NCBI RefSeq assembly: GCF_049240685.1
Contig: NZ_JBMLSD010000058.1
Span: 1 to 64,000 of the forward strand
Direction of reading: 5' to 3'
DNA: 64,000 bases
DNA from: Flectobacillus sp049240685
GTDB taxonomy: Bacteria > Bacteroidota > Bacteroidia > Cytophagales > Spirosomataceae
Shown here: positions 16,927 through 25,702 of the stretch, piece by piece
Layout: each line of letters begins with the position of its first letter
Numbering within the stretch: position 1 is the first letter of the stretch
Position numbers and translations under genes: made by a program
Notes under the pieces: generated by a model
Database searches by the model: none
What the model saw: the letters and a program-made list of their open reading frames with translations, nothing else
Told to the model about the DNA's origin: nothing

Positions 16927-17982
16927 TTAACGATTTTCATACATAGTTTCGTAATACTTTTGGTAATTTCCAGAAGTCACGTTTTCTAACCATTCTGTAT
17001 TGGCTAAAAACCAGTCAACAGTTTTTTCAAGACCTTCTTCAAATTGTAAAGAAGGTTCCCAACCAAGTTCTTTCATGATTTTTGTGGCATCGATGGCATA
17101 ACGAAGATCATGTCCGGCTCTATCAGTAACATAAGTGATTAATTGCTCGGATGTTCCTGCTTCTCTTCCCAGTTTTTTGTCCATTACAGCACAAAGAAGC
17201 TTTACCAAATCAATGTTTTTCCATTCATTAAAACCACCAATGTTATAGGTTTCGCCAAGTACACCATTGTGATACACCGTGTCTATGGCACGAGCATGGT
17301 CAATCACAAATAACCAATCGCGCACATTTTCACCTTTGCCGTACACAGGTAGAGGCTTATTGTTGATGATATTATGGATCATCAATGGAATTAGCTTTTC
17401 AGGAAAATGGTTTGGTCCGTAATTATTTGAACAGTTTGTAATCACTACGGGCATTTTGTAAGTATTTCCGTAGGCTCTCACAAAATGATCTGAAGAGGCC
17501 TTCGAAGCTGAATAGGGCGAACGAGGGTCATAAGCAGTTGTTTCAGTAAAGAAGTCTTCAGGATTATGCAATTCTCCATAAACTTCATCAGTTGAAACAT
17601 GATAAAATCTTTTGCCTTCATAATTTCCTTTCCAAGTGTTTTTTGCGGCATTGAGTAAATTTACAGTGCCTACAACATTGGTCATTACAAACGCCATCGG
17701 GTCTGTGATTGAACGGTCTACATGTGACTCCGCAGCCAGATGGATAACTCCATCAAAGTTATGTTCTGCAAAAAGTGCATCGATAAAAGGAGCATCTACC
17801 AAATCACCCTTAACAAAAGTATAATTCACTTGATTTTCAATATCTGTCAAATTGGCCAAATTACCTGCATAAGTCAATTTGTCTAAATTGAAGATTTGGT
17901 ATTCAGGATACTTTGTTACAAATAACCTTACCACATGAGAGCCGATAAATCCAGCTCCGCCCGTAATGAGAATTTTTTTCAT
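16927..17982 (-). CDS. rmlB: dTDP-glucose 4,6-dehydratase
   Basis: Converts dTDP-glucose to dTDP-4-keto-6-deoxyglucose with tightly bound NAD+. The Rossmann motif GGAGFIGSHVVRLF is at the N-terminus, STDEVYGEL and DPRSPYSASKASSDHFVRAYGNTY contain the catalytic Thr/Asp/Glu and YxxxK, and TNCSNNYGPNHFPEKLIP is typical of the family. The length is 351 residues. It lies between galE (21 bases upstream) and rmlA (15 bases downstream) and all three probably form one transcript. Confidence 0.96.
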   Translation of the reverse strand: MKKILITGGAGFIGSHVVRLFVTKYPEYQIFNLDKLTYAGNLANLTDIENQVNYTFVKGDLVDAPFIDALFAEHNFDGVIHLAAESHVDRSITDPMAFVMTNVVGTVNLLNAAKNTWKGNYEGKRFYHVSTDEVYGELHNPEDFFTETTAYDPRSPYSASKASSDHFVRAYGNTYKMPVVITNCSNNYGPNHFPEKLIPLMIHNIINNKPLPVYGKGENVRDWLFVIDHARAIDTVYHNGVLGETYNIGGFNEWKNIDLVKLLCAVMDKKLGREAGTSEQLITYVTDRAGHDLRYAIDATKIMKELGWEPSLQFEEGLEKTVDWFLANTEWLENVTSGNYQKYYETMYENR

Positions 17983-18003
17983 TGTATTATTTTTCTAATA
18001 AAA

Positions 18004-19026
18004 TTATTGACGATTCATCACGGCTACCTGCCATTTCCAAGCATCACCAAGAGCCTCGGTCAAAGTTTTCTCTGCTTTCCAGCCCAATACTTCATTTGAT
18101 TTACTACAATCAGCATACACTGCTGTTACGTCGCCTTCTCTTCTAGGCTTGATGGCGTAGTTTACTTTTAACCCTGTGGCTGATTCAAATGCCGTGATAA
18201 CTTCCAATACCGAACTGCCTTTTCCAGTACCGATATTAAAATAATCATAATATGTTGTCTTTTCTTGTTGTTTTATCAAAAGCGCCAAAGCAGCCACGTG
18301 AGCTTTTGCGAGGTCTACTACATGGATGTAGTCACGAACTGCAGTGCCGTCTGTAGTAGGGTAGTCATCACCAAATACAGAAAGTTGACCACGTAATCCA
18401 GCTACAGTTTGAGTTATGAAAGGTACTAAATTTGCTGGAACTCCCAAAGGCAACTCACCGATTAACGCAGTTTCGTGAGCACCAATTGGATTGAAATATC
18501 TAAGCGATATTGCCTTCAAACCCCTGTTGGTAGCCACAGTATCACGGATAATTTCTTCACAGATTTGCTTGGTATTACCGTAAGGAGAATTAGCAGGTTG
18601 CACCTTCGAAAGCTCAGTTACAGGCAATGATTCAGGTTGACCATATACAGTACATGACGAAGAAAATACTAAATTGGTCACTTGATGTTCCTCCATTTTC
18701 TCCAACATTAGAACTGTTGCAGCTACGTTATTTCTGTAATATTTTAAAGGTTCGTTTACCGACTCTCCAACGGCCTTATTTGCAGCAAAATGGATAATCC
18801 CGTCAATCTTATTTTCTGAAAATACTACATCCCATGCCTTTGGGTCGTTGATATCTGCCTCATAATATTTTACGGGCTTACCGATTATAGTTTCCAAACC
18901 ATCTAAAACAGCCTTTTCAGAGTTTGAGAAATTGTCGAGAATGATAGATTCATAGCCAGCATGATGTAGCTCAACTACAGTATGAGAGCCGATGAATCCA
19001 GCTCCTCCAGTTACAAGTATTTTCAT
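18004..19026 (-). CDS. galE: UDP-glucose 4-epimerase
   Basis: Interconverts UDP-glucose and UDP-galactose. Extended SDR with GGAGFIGSHTVVEL at the N-terminus, FSSSCTVYGQPESLP (Ser/Thr of the catalytic triad) and the NSPYGNTKQICEEI YxxxK motif. The C-terminal part has RDYIHVVDLAKAHVAAL and GSSVLEVITAFE. Length 340 is typical. It is the first gene of the leftward galE-rmlB-rmlA operon, supplying two routes of activated sugar, probably for surface polysaccharide. A -7-like box TAACTTTG lies leftward at 19068-19061. Confidence 0.95.
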   Translation of the reverse strand: MKILVTGGAGFIGSHTVVELHHAGYESIILDNFSNSEKAVLDGLETIIGKPVKYYEADINDPKAWDVVFSENKIDGIIHFAANKAVGESVNEPLKYYRNNVAATVLMLEKMEEHQVTNLVFSSSCTVYGQPESLPVTELSKVQPANSPYGNTKQICEEIIRDTVATNRGLKAISLRYFNPIGAHETALIGELPLGVPANLVPFITQTVAGLRGQLSVFGDDYPTTDGTAVRDYIHVVDLAKAHVAALALLIKQQEKTTYYDYFNIGTGKGSSVLEVITAFESATGLKVNYAIKPRREGDVTAVYADCSKSNEVLGWKAEKTLTEALGDAWKWQVAVMNRQ

Positions 19027-19580
19027 TATGGTAAGATTAAGAAAGATTTGCTTTCGATAACAAAGTTAATAATATCGAAATCTAAAAAAAATTATATTTT
19101 TGAATTGTGAGTATTTGGTAAATTTTAACAATTCTTGGCGAATTTTATGTCATTTTTGCACTAAATATTTACCAAAAATTTATGCGATTTTCGCGCTACA
19201 AATTTACCATTTTAGTTATTTATTTTAGGTTCGATTGTGAATCCTGGCACACTTGTTTTCTTTAATACTGTTCTTTTTTTTATGAAATAATTGCCTTATT
19301 TTCAACTAACATGCTGTTTGTCAATAATTTATGATTTTTGAGTTTTTGAAATAAACTAAACTTTTGGAATGAACAAACGGTTGTACTAATCGAATCTTAA
19401 TGTACATTATGAATTCAATTTTTGTGAATATGATTGAAAATTGAACTCATTCCATTATTTTGTGTTAATGAAATAATATTTGCAAGATTGCTCTAAGGGG
19501 TTCTTTTATTTCAGGACTCCTCAAAATAAAATAATTAGTAAAAAAAGAAGACAAATTTTCTTTTAATTGAAAACATAGAT
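19027..19580. other. Intergenic region upstream of galE and the SirB1 gene
   Basis: No gene is supported. An imperfect direct repeat occurs at 19154-19174 and 19189-19209 (17 of 21 positions identical, core ATTTACCA), and an inverted relative (ATTTGGTAAATTTT) lies at about 19113. These could be operator sites between the two divergent genes. The rest is AT-rich. Confidence 0.4.
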
Positions 19581-20426
19581 ATGGATTTGAAAGATTCTGA
19601 ACTTAGAGCGTTAGTATCATTATTAGATGATGATGATAGTGAAGTAGTTACAATGGTTGAATCTAAAATTAAATCATTGGGTGGAAATATTATCCATTTT
19701 TTGGAGGATAGATGGGAGGAATCTTCATTGAGCCCTGTGCTTCAAAAAAAATTGGAGGACTTGATTCATGATTTACAATATCAATCTTTTGAAAACAGAA
19801 TTATTCATTGGTATAGGCGAGAGTCAGATGACTTGATAAAAGGTATGTGGGCGGTTGCTACTTATCAGTATCCAGAGTTGTCTATCGAAAAATTGCAGTC
19901 TGATATCAATGACATATACCTCGATGCATGGACAGAATTACGTGATGATATGCATCCAATGGACCAGATAAAAGCATTGAATCATGTTTTTTTTACGAAA
20001 CATAAATTTGGCGCGAACACAAAACACTTCCATGCAGCCTCGAATTCGATGATTAATGTGGTGCTTGAGTCTCATAAAGGAAACCCCATATCCTTATGTG
20101 TGATTTATATGTTAGTGGCTCAAAAACTGAAGTTACCTATTTATGGCGTTAATCTGCCTAACCTTTTTATCTTAACTTACAAAACAGAAAAACTTCAATT
20201 TTATATCAATGTGTTTAATCGGGGTTTAGTTTTTAGTAAAACAGATATTGATAATTATTTGCAACAGCTTAATATTGGTCAAGAAGAAATCTTTTATCAA
20301 CCTTGTGACAATGTTGATATAGTAAGAAGAGTAATCCGGAATTTGGTTATAGCGTTTGAGAAAATAGGAGATACCGAAAAAGTAAATGAACTCGAAAGTA
20401 TCCTCATGCAACTTATTGCTAAGTAG
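19581..20426 (+). CDS. SirB1-family (transglutaminase-like) protein
   Basis: A 281-residue protein of the SirB1/transglutaminase-like family with an N-terminal helical segment and the core HKGNPISLCVIYMLVAQKLKLPIYGVNLPNLFIL ... LQFYINVFNRG. In homologues I recall the GVNLPxHF stretch contains a His, but here it reads GVNLPNLFIL. The protein may therefore be inactive or non-enzymatic. SirB1 relatives are poorly characterised, and some sit near tetratricopeptide or peptide release factor genes. It is followed by a 15-bp near-perfect stem at 20441-20492 and convergent with a phosphopantetheinyl transferase gene. Confidence 0.8.
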   Translation: MDLKDSELRALVSLLDDDDSEVVTMVESKIKSLGGNIIHFLEDRWEESSLSPVLQKKLEDLIHDLQYQSFENRIIHWYRRESDDLIKGMWAVATYQYPELSIEKLQSDINDIYLDAWTELRDDMHPMDQIKALNHVFFTKHKFGANTKHFHAASNSMINVVLESHKGNPISLCVIYMLVAQKLKLPIYGVNLPNLFILTYKTEKLQFYINVFNRGLVFSKTDIDNYLQQLNIGQEEIFYQPCDNVDIVRRVIRNLVIAFEKIGDTEKVNELESILMQLIAK

Positions 20427-20440
20427 GATTTTCTATAAAA

Positions 20441-20492
20441 TTAATTGATTGGGGCAATAGAGATTAGTCTGTTTATCGCCCCAACCAATTAA
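20441..20492. terminator. Long stem between SirB1 and phosphopantetheinyl transferase genes
   Basis: TTAATTGATTGGGGC and GCCCCAACCAATTAA pair over 14 of 15 positions around a 22-nt loop. It lies between two converging genes and is a plausible bidirectional terminator, though no strong T tract follows. Confidence 0.55.
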
Positions 20493-20572
20493 TTCAACAT
20501 GATTGATAGTCTGAATTATTTTATTGGTAATGGATTGGATATGAATGCATTATAATTTTGGTCTGGATTTTG

Positions 20573-21208
20573 TCATTGGATTGTAACAGTAAGAATATAA
20601 TCCTCAAAATAATAAACATTCAAATCCAAACATGTTTTTATTTGCTCATAGTCAATTTCCCCTTTGATTGTTTTAGCCATTGGCACAAATGGCCTAATGT
20701 AGATATGCTCTCTTAAACTCATCCTTTTTTTTCCATACCATTTATATAAACTTTCCTTAGCACACCAATATACCCCTAGCTGGAAAGTATTCCCATCAAG
20801 ATTGTCGAGTTCTTTTTTAGATAAAAATCGTGAGGCAACTCGCTCGAGTTTATTTGAAATCTTTTCTATGTCAATGCCAACGTCATTTTTTAAATCAATG
20901 CTGATAGCAGCAAATTTCTCGGAGTGTGTTATTGAAATATTTGCAGAATGATTGACGAGGCATGGATTTGAAAATTCATCTTTTTCGACCCCTAAGAAAT
21001 TTATTCCCATTTCTCCACAGGCAAATTTTAGGCAAGTTCTACTAGCCAACCATTCAATTTGCTTTTGTGGATGTGTACTATTTGATAGTTGCTCTAATTG
21101 ATTCTCAGTCACTTGCAAATAATCACAATAGAATTTGACAGTTTCTTCGATTTTCCAAATACATAAAATTTGATTTTCGTTGAGCTTTTGATTAAAATAA
21201 ATGGGCAT
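20573..21208 (-). CDS. 4'-phosphopantetheinyl transferase superfamily protein
   Basis: Attaches the phosphopantetheine arm of CoA to carrier proteins. The family motifs are present: NISITHSEKFAAISI, VGIDIEKIS (Mg2+-binding Asp and Glu) and VYWCAKESLYKWYGKKRM (the WxxKES motif). Size (211 residues) is that of Sfp-type or extended enzymes rather than the 120-residue AcpS. No carrier-protein or polyketide gene is nearby, so the target is unknown. It may be the cell's general enzyme or serve a secondary metabolic cluster. Confidence 0.88.
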   Translation of the reverse strand: MPIYFNQKLNENQILCIWKIEETVKFYCDYLQVTENQLEQLSNSTHPQKQIEWLASRTCLKFACGEMGINFLGVEKDEFSNPCLVNHSANISITHSEKFAAISIDLKNDVGIDIEKISNKLERVASRFLSKKELDNLDGNTFQLGVYWCAKESLYKWYGKKRMSLREHIYIRPFVPMAKTIKGEIDYEQIKTCLDLNVYYFEDYILTVTIQ

Positions 21209-21280
21209 ACATACGGTTTTGAAAAGGTTTGCAGCAAATTTCTGAAACTTTTTAAACTCTTCAAAACCTTTTAAGTGGGT

Positions 21281-21311
21281 TTTGTGGTTGGTTATAAAAC
21301 CAGTATTTTTG
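21281..21311 (+). promoter_or_regulatory. Bacteroidota-type promoter of the WD40 gene
   Basis: TTTG at 21281-21284 and TATTTTTG at 21304-21311 are exactly 19 bp apart, matching the consensus TTTG-N19-TAnnTTTG. The predicted start site lies about 40 bp before the ATG at 21358. Confidence 0.7.
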
Positions 21312-21357
21312 TATAATTAAACCAAGGTTGTTATCAATCATTGGAAAATTTGTAAAT

Positions 21358-22257
21358 ATGATTGTAGAAAAATTTGATACTTTTTCAGGGCATCGAGATA
21401 GTGTTTTTGCATTAGCCAAAGGGAATGATAATAACCAATTTTTTTCATCTGGCGCAGACGGACTCGTGGTAAGGTGGAATATAGAAAAACCAGATGTGGG
21501 TGAATTATTTGCTAAAATCCCTACCTCAGTTTATGCATTGGCATACGATGATATCAACAATCATTTATGGATTGGTCAAAATTTTGATGGAATCCAAGTG
21601 TTGGATATCCTAAACAAAAGAGAAATTGGCTCACTAAAAATTACCAGTAGTTCTATCTTTGTAATCAAGTTGCTTGATAATCAGGTTTTTGTGGGTTTGT
21701 CGGATGGGACTGTCGTGGTGATTGATAAGCAAACGCTTTTGACTCGAAAACATATCAAAGCTTCGGATAAAAGTGTGAGAGCGATTGACGTGAATCCCAA
21801 AACTCAAGAAATTGCGATAGGTTATAGTGATTTTACGGTCAAAATATTTGATTTAATCGATTTTTCCTTGAAATTAGTGTTGCAAGCACACACTAATTCA
21901 GTTTTTGCTTTGAAATATTCCCCAGATTTTAATTTTTTGTTGAGTGGTGGACGTGATGCACATCTTAAGGTTTGGAACGTAGCTTCAAATTATCAGCTTC
22001 AACACGATATTGTAGCGCATTTGTTTGCAATCAATGACATTTGTTATCATCCTACTTTACCACTTTTTGCTACTTGTAGCATGGACAAGTCAATTAAAGT
22101 ATGGGATGGTGTAAATTTTAAATTAAAAAAAGTGATTGATAAAGCACGACACGCCAGCCACGGCACTTCCGTTAATAAGTTACTTTGGCTGAAAGAATCG
22201 GCTTTATTGGTTTCAGGATCGGATGATAGAAATGTTTCCGTTTGGAAGATTTCGTAG
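21358..22257 (+). CDS. WD40 repeat protein
   Basis: A 299-residue cytosolic protein made almost wholly of WD40 repeats. The ATG at 21358 (MIVEKFDTFSGHRDSVFALAKG) starts cleanly at the first repeat and follows a good promoter, so the TTG at 21328 is not needed. Repeats include GHRDSVFALAKG ... VVRWNI, HTNSVFALKYSPDFNFLLSGGRDAHLKVWNV and HLFAINDICYHPTLPLFATCSMDKSIKVWDG, about seven blades as in a single propeller. There is no other domain. WD40 propellers are scaffolds, but the partner is unknown. Confidence 0.88.
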   Translation: MIVEKFDTFSGHRDSVFALAKGNDNNQFFSSGADGLVVRWNIEKPDVGELFAKIPTSVYALAYDDINNHLWIGQNFDGIQVLDILNKREIGSLKITSSSIFVIKLLDNQVFVGLSDGTVVVIDKQTLLTRKHIKASDKSVRAIDVNPKTQEIAIGYSDFTVKIFDLIDFSLKLVLQAHTNSVFALKYSPDFNFLLSGGRDAHLKVWNVASNYQLQHDIVAHLFAINDICYHPTLPLFATCSMDKSIKVWDGVNFKLKKVIDKARHASHGTSVNKLLWLKESALLVSGSDDRNVSVWKIS

Positions 22258-22335
22258 ACAAAATATTTAGCTATTCCTTTGTAGTATTGTTTTAGATTTT
22301 CAATCTGCTTCTACTGCAATTAAAATGAAAGATAT

Positions 22336-23478
22336 ATGAGAATTACTCCCTTAGAAATCAGACAACATACTTTCGATAAAAGCTTTCGTGGGTATGATAC
22401 AGAATCGGTAGATGCATTTTTACTTTCTCTTTCTCAAGAATGGGAAAGAGTTGCAGAAGAAGTTAGAGTTACCAAACAGCTTCTTGATAAAGCAGAGCAG
22501 GAAGTTGCTCGAGTTAAGGAAATTGAATCTAGTTTGTTCAAAACTATAAAGGTAGCCGAAGAGGCGCAAAAAGAAATCAACGAAAAGGCACATCTTGAGG
22601 CCGCTAAAATTATTGAGGATGCTAAAGTAGAAGCTGAAAGAGTAATTTCTGAGGCTAATTTGAAAGCAGACCAAATAGAGGAAGATGCCAAACGTCAATC
22701 AAATATCGTAGTTTCTGATGCTGAGTCTCGTGCAGTATTTTTAGTTGAAGAGGCAGATTCAAAATTAAAGTCTTTTGAGCGCGATACCAAGTCTCTTGAG
22801 AAATATAAGGATTTATTAGTTTTAGAACTTAAAAAATTTGCCACAGATACCTTAGATAAAATTTCTAAGTTTGAAGAAAGAACTACACTTTCGCCAGAGG
22901 TAGTAGCCACTTCTTCTCCAACACCAAGCTTACAATCAGAGACGGAGGATATTATACACGAGCCGACCGCTGATGATTTTTCTACTACCGATTCGCTAGA
23001 AGATGAATCTGATACTTTAGCGAGCAATACAGAAGTCGAAAGCTATGATGAGGAAGAGGCTGAGCTTCCAACGGTGTCCTCAGTCTTGAAAGAAGATAGT
23101 TTAGCAGTCGAACCTTTGTCGGAAGAGCGAATTCCGTCTTTAGCGTCTATTTTGGAAAATGAGGCCGACGTGTCGGATAACCCTTTGTTGGATAGCCTAG
23201 TACAATCATCTGAGCCTATAGCTCCCGAAATTGTGAATATCCCAGAAGTTGTAGTAGCTGAGGAAAAAGTGGAAGTTACTTCTGAAATGGTAAATTCAGC
23301 AGAAGATATTGTAGAAGAAAATGGGAAATTAATAGAAACCAATAAAGCTTTAAAGAAGTTGAAAAAGCTAGGAGATACTAAAGGATTGCCAACGGTATCT
23401 TCTGTGATGGAAGAACTCAAGAAAGATAACCCGGGAAGTATATCTAATGGTGGTGGCTCATTCTTTGATTCATTTTAG
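22336..23478 (+). CDS. DivIVA-domain coiled-coil protein
   Basis: The N-terminus MRITPLEIRQHTFDKSFRGYDTESVDAFLLSLS is the membrane-binding DivIVA motif, followed by a long Ala/Glu/Lys-rich coiled coil (about 35-175) and then a Ser/Asp/Glu-rich acidic disordered tail of about 200 residues. The tail holds two similar short motifs (ELPTVSSVLKEDS and GLPTVSSVMEELKK). In Gram-positives DivIVA marks poles and septa; in Bacteroidota its function is not well known. A terminator follows at 23501. Confidence 0.86.
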   Translation: MRITPLEIRQHTFDKSFRGYDTESVDAFLLSLSQEWERVAEEVRVTKQLLDKAEQEVARVKEIESSLFKTIKVAEEAQKEINEKAHLEAAKIIEDAKVEAERVISEANLKADQIEEDAKRQSNIVVSDAESRAVFLVEEADSKLKSFERDTKSLEKYKDLLVLELKKFATDTLDKISKFEERTTLSPEVVATSSPTPSLQSETEDIIHEPTADDFSTTDSLEDESDTLASNTEVESYDEEEAELPTVSSVLKEDSLAVEPLSEERIPSLASILENEADVSDNPLLDSLVQSSEPIAPEIVNIPEVVVAEEKVEVTSEMVNSAEDIVEENGKLIETNKALKKLKKLGDTKGLPTVSSVMEELKKDNPGSISNGGGSFFDSF

Positions 23479-23500
23479 TATCACTTCAAAATACATTTAG

Positions 23501-23530
23501 AGTCAGGTAGCATAACTGCCTGACTTTTTA
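23501..23530 (+). terminator. Terminator of the DivIVA-domain gene
   Basis: AGTCAGG and CCTGACT pair perfectly around an 11-nt loop, with TTTTTATTTTT after it. Confidence 0.8.
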
Positions 23531-23561
23531 TTTTTAGTACATTTATTAAATACATTTTACT

Positions 23562-23912
23562 ATGGGAACAATAGAATTAGAGGGGCTTGAATTTTTTGCC
23601 TATCATGGTTACTATGAAGAAGAGCGTAAAATTGGAAATCGCTATCAGATTGATGTAAAAATTACCGTTGATTTCTCGTCGGCGGCTCAGAATGACAAAC
23701 TAAAGGATACCGTCAACTATGAAGATTTGTATAGAATTATAGCAGGTGTTATGCAAATAAAATCGAAGTTGCTAGAGCATGTAGGACAATTGATTATCGA
23801 TGAGGTAAGAAAAATTTATCCGAATGTACATGAAGTACAGGTTGGTGTATCAAAATTTAATCCACCGATTGGAGGTGTTTGTACTCGTGCAAAAGTTACG
23901 GTTATTGGCTGA
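23562..23912 (+). CDS. folB: Dihydroneopterin aldolase
   Basis: A 116-residue folate enzyme that cleaves 7,8-dihydroneopterin to 6-hydroxymethyl-dihydropterin and glycolaldehyde. Family marks are LEFFAYHGYYEEERKIGNRYQIDV, the DTVNYEDLYRII region, SKLLEHVGQLIIDEV and VGVSKFNPPIGGV, with the catalytic Lys and substrate Glu/Tyr in these stretches. The LacI-type regulator begins about 60 bases downstream. Because folate genes are scattered in this phylum, no operon can be assumed. Confidence 0.93.
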   Translation: MGTIELEGLEFFAYHGYYEEERKIGNRYQIDVKITVDFSSAAQNDKLKDTVNYEDLYRIIAGVMQIKSKLLEHVGQLIIDEVRKIYPNVHEVQVGVSKFNPPIGGVCTRAKVTVIG

Positions 23913-23971
23913 TTTGAGCCAAAACTTGTTTATATTTGTTTATTTATTTTTCGAAAGTAATTCACCTCTTT

Positions 23972-24991
23972 ATGGCTCATCAAGTAACAATCAAGGATAT
24001 CGCAAAGCATTTAAATATTTCGGTGGCTACGGTTTCTCGTGCTCTTCGAGATATGCCAGATATCAAGCCTGAAACTCGTCAGGCTGTTCTTGATTTAGCG
24101 AAAGAATGGGATTATCAACCCAATGTTCTTGCTACAAGTTTAGTAAAAAGCCGTACTAAAACCTTGGGCGTGATAGTTCCAGATTTAGGCTACCATTTTT
24201 TTTCCTCAGTTATAAAAGGAATAGAAGCCGAAGCTTTGCATAGAGGATATACTCTTCTGTTGACACAAACTGGTGAAAGTTTTGAAAGAGAGTTAGTTAA
24301 CCTTCAAACTTTATCGAGAGGTCAGGTAGAGGGATTTATCATTTCGCTATCCCAAGAAACATCAGATTATGAACATATCAATAGACTTATTAGAAAAGGT
24401 ATTCCGATTGTTTTTTTTGATCGTGATGCTGTCGGAATAGATGTTTCTAAGGTCATGGTCGATAATGTTGGAGCTGCGTATGAGGCTGCTGTTCATTTGT
24501 ACCAAAATGGATGCCGTGATATTGCATTTTTGGCAGGTCCTCGAAGTGTAACTGTAAGTAACCAAAGAATAGAGGGCTATCGAAAGGCATTACAAGATTT
24601 AGGGATTCCTTTTAAAGAAAACCTAATTGTACATGGAGAATACAACCTCGATAAAGCTATTGCTCTAACTCATGGGTTGATGAACCTCACCGAACGTCCT
24701 GACGGATTGATTGTAGTAAGTGACCGTTTGGCGGTGGGTTCGATGATGGCACTTCGTTCGAAGGGTTTATCTATTCCTGATGATGTAGCTGTAGTTAGTT
24801 TTAATGATGAACCCATTTGTAGTTTTCTAACACCCACCTTATCGAGTGTCGCCCAACCCACCAATGAGATTGGAAGAATCGCCACTTCATTATTGATTAA
24901 TCAAATAGAGGATGGTCAGGAATTTTATAAGCCACAAGTGAGGGTTTTGAAAACACAACTAGTTATTCGAGAATCTTCGAGAAGAAAATAA
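23972..24991 (+). CDS. LacI-family transcriptional regulator
   Basis: The start at 23972 gives MAHQVTIKDIAKHLNISVATVSRALRDMPDIKP, the complete LacI HTH; the frame from 23936 adds no conserved residues. The C-terminal periplasmic-binding-like part (TLGVIVPDLGYHFFSSVIKGIEAEALHRG ... RPDGLIVVSDRLAVGSMMALRSKGLSIPDDVAVVSFNDEP) is complete, so a sugar-type effector is likely. No carbohydrate utilisation gene adjoins it, so its targets are unknown. A perfect terminator follows directly. Confidence 0.93.
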   Translation: MAHQVTIKDIAKHLNISVATVSRALRDMPDIKPETRQAVLDLAKEWDYQPNVLATSLVKSRTKTLGVIVPDLGYHFFSSVIKGIEAEALHRGYTLLLTQTGESFERELVNLQTLSRGQVEGFIISLSQETSDYEHINRLIRKGIPIVFFDRDAVGIDVSKVMVDNVGAAYEAAVHLYQNGCRDIAFLAGPRSVTVSNQRIEGYRKALQDLGIPFKENLIVHGEYNLDKAIALTHGLMNLTERPDGLIVVSDRLAVGSMMALRSKGLSIPDDVAVVSFNDEPICSFLTPTLSSVAQPTNEIGRIATSLLINQIEDGQEFYKPQVRVLKTQLVIRESSRRK

Positions 24992-24993
24992 AT

Positions 24994-25024
24994 AAAAAAC
25001 GTACTTGAATAAAGTACGTTTTTT
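24994..25024 (+). terminator. Terminator of the LacI-type regulator gene
   Basis: AAAAAACGTACTT and AAGTACGTTTTTT pair perfectly around a 5-nt loop, followed by further T. The stem begins immediately after the stop codon. Confidence 0.9.
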
Positions 25025-25130
25025 TGTTTTTTGACTAAAATCTTCACTTTTGAGTGAAAAAACGAATGTTTGCTAAATTGTTGATTTTCAGGTGTTTATA
25101 TTTTTAGAGCTTTTGGTAAAATGTATAAAA

Positions 25131-25168
25131 AAGCCATTTTTTACCCTTAATTTGGCAAAAAATGGCTT
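25131..25168. other. 12-bp inverted repeat
   Basis: AAGCCATTTTTT and AAAAAATGGCTT pair perfectly around a 14-nt loop (ACCCTTAATTTGGC). It is just upstream of the larger CTGAGAATCG stem and could be part of the same element. Confidence 0.6.
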
Positions 25169-25185
25169 AAAATAGGGCTTTGAAA

Positions 25186-25259
25186 CGCCTGAGAATCGCG
25201 TAAAACTACTTAAAACGGTCAATTGTTGGTTTGTGTAAGTCTCATTCGATTCTCAGGCG
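25186..25259. repeat. Dispersed CTGAGAATCG stem-loop, copy 1
   Basis: CGCCTGAGAATCG and CGATTCTCAGGCG form a perfect 13-bp inverted repeat with a 48-nt loop between the converging LacI and barstar genes. A second copy near 53.0 kb has the same stem core but complementary changes in both arms. Confidence 0.75.
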
Positions 25260-25285
25260 ATAGGATTTTAAGAGGAGAGAGGGGC

Positions 25286-25702
25286 TTAATTTTCATCCTC
25301 GTATGAGATTCCAATTGTTTCCAAATCATCAACTCCAAGTTCAGAAGGTTCTATGAGAATTGTTAAAGTTTTTGTACCTGAGTCACTTTTCCATTCTTCG
25401 GCAGCATCATCCATGATAGTTAGTAAAACTTCTCGCAGTTCGTCATTTTCATCTGCAAGAAAATCGTCATAGTTTCTGAAAACAATAAAAATCTGATTTT
25501 CGTTTAACCATTCCAAATCGTTCAACATTTCGTCAAAAGCATCCAGATTATTTCCAAAGGTATCAGGAAACCCTAATTTTGATGAAATGCTTGTATAAAA
25601 TTGTTCAATTGTTAAGTTGTCTTCTCCATCAATATAAACCAACAGTTGGTTTTTGTTTGGCACCATTACACAAAGCTCACTCAGAATTTTAAAATTTGCC
25701 AT
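25286..25702 (-). CDS. Barstar-family ribonuclease inhibitor
   Basis: A 138-residue acidic protein with the barstar signature: an opening IDGEDNLTIEQFYTSISSKLGFPDTFGNNLDAFDEMLNDLEWL, which includes the family GxNxDA and DxL stretches, and the C-terminal ELREVLLTIMDDAAEEW helix. Barstar blocks barnase-type RNases by covering the active site. It overlaps the upstream RNase gene by 14 bases and is translated after it, the standard arrangement for a secreted RNase and its cytoplasmic immunity protein. Confidence 0.9.
   Translation of the reverse strand: MANFKILSELCVMVPNKNQLLVYIDGEDNLTIEQFYTSISSKLGFPDTFGNNLDAFDEMLNDLEWLNENQIFIVFRNYDDFLADENDELREVLLTIMDDAAEEWKSDSGTKTLTILIEPSELGVDDLETIGISYEDEN

Noticed and set aside
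19228..19260. tRNA-like GGTTCGA at 19230
   Set aside because: No cloverleaf can be formed; the loop and stem lengths are wrong for a T arm.
22420..23420. Opposite-strand open frames over the DivIVA gene
   Set aside because: They are shadows of the Ser/Glu-rich coding sequence on the + strand.
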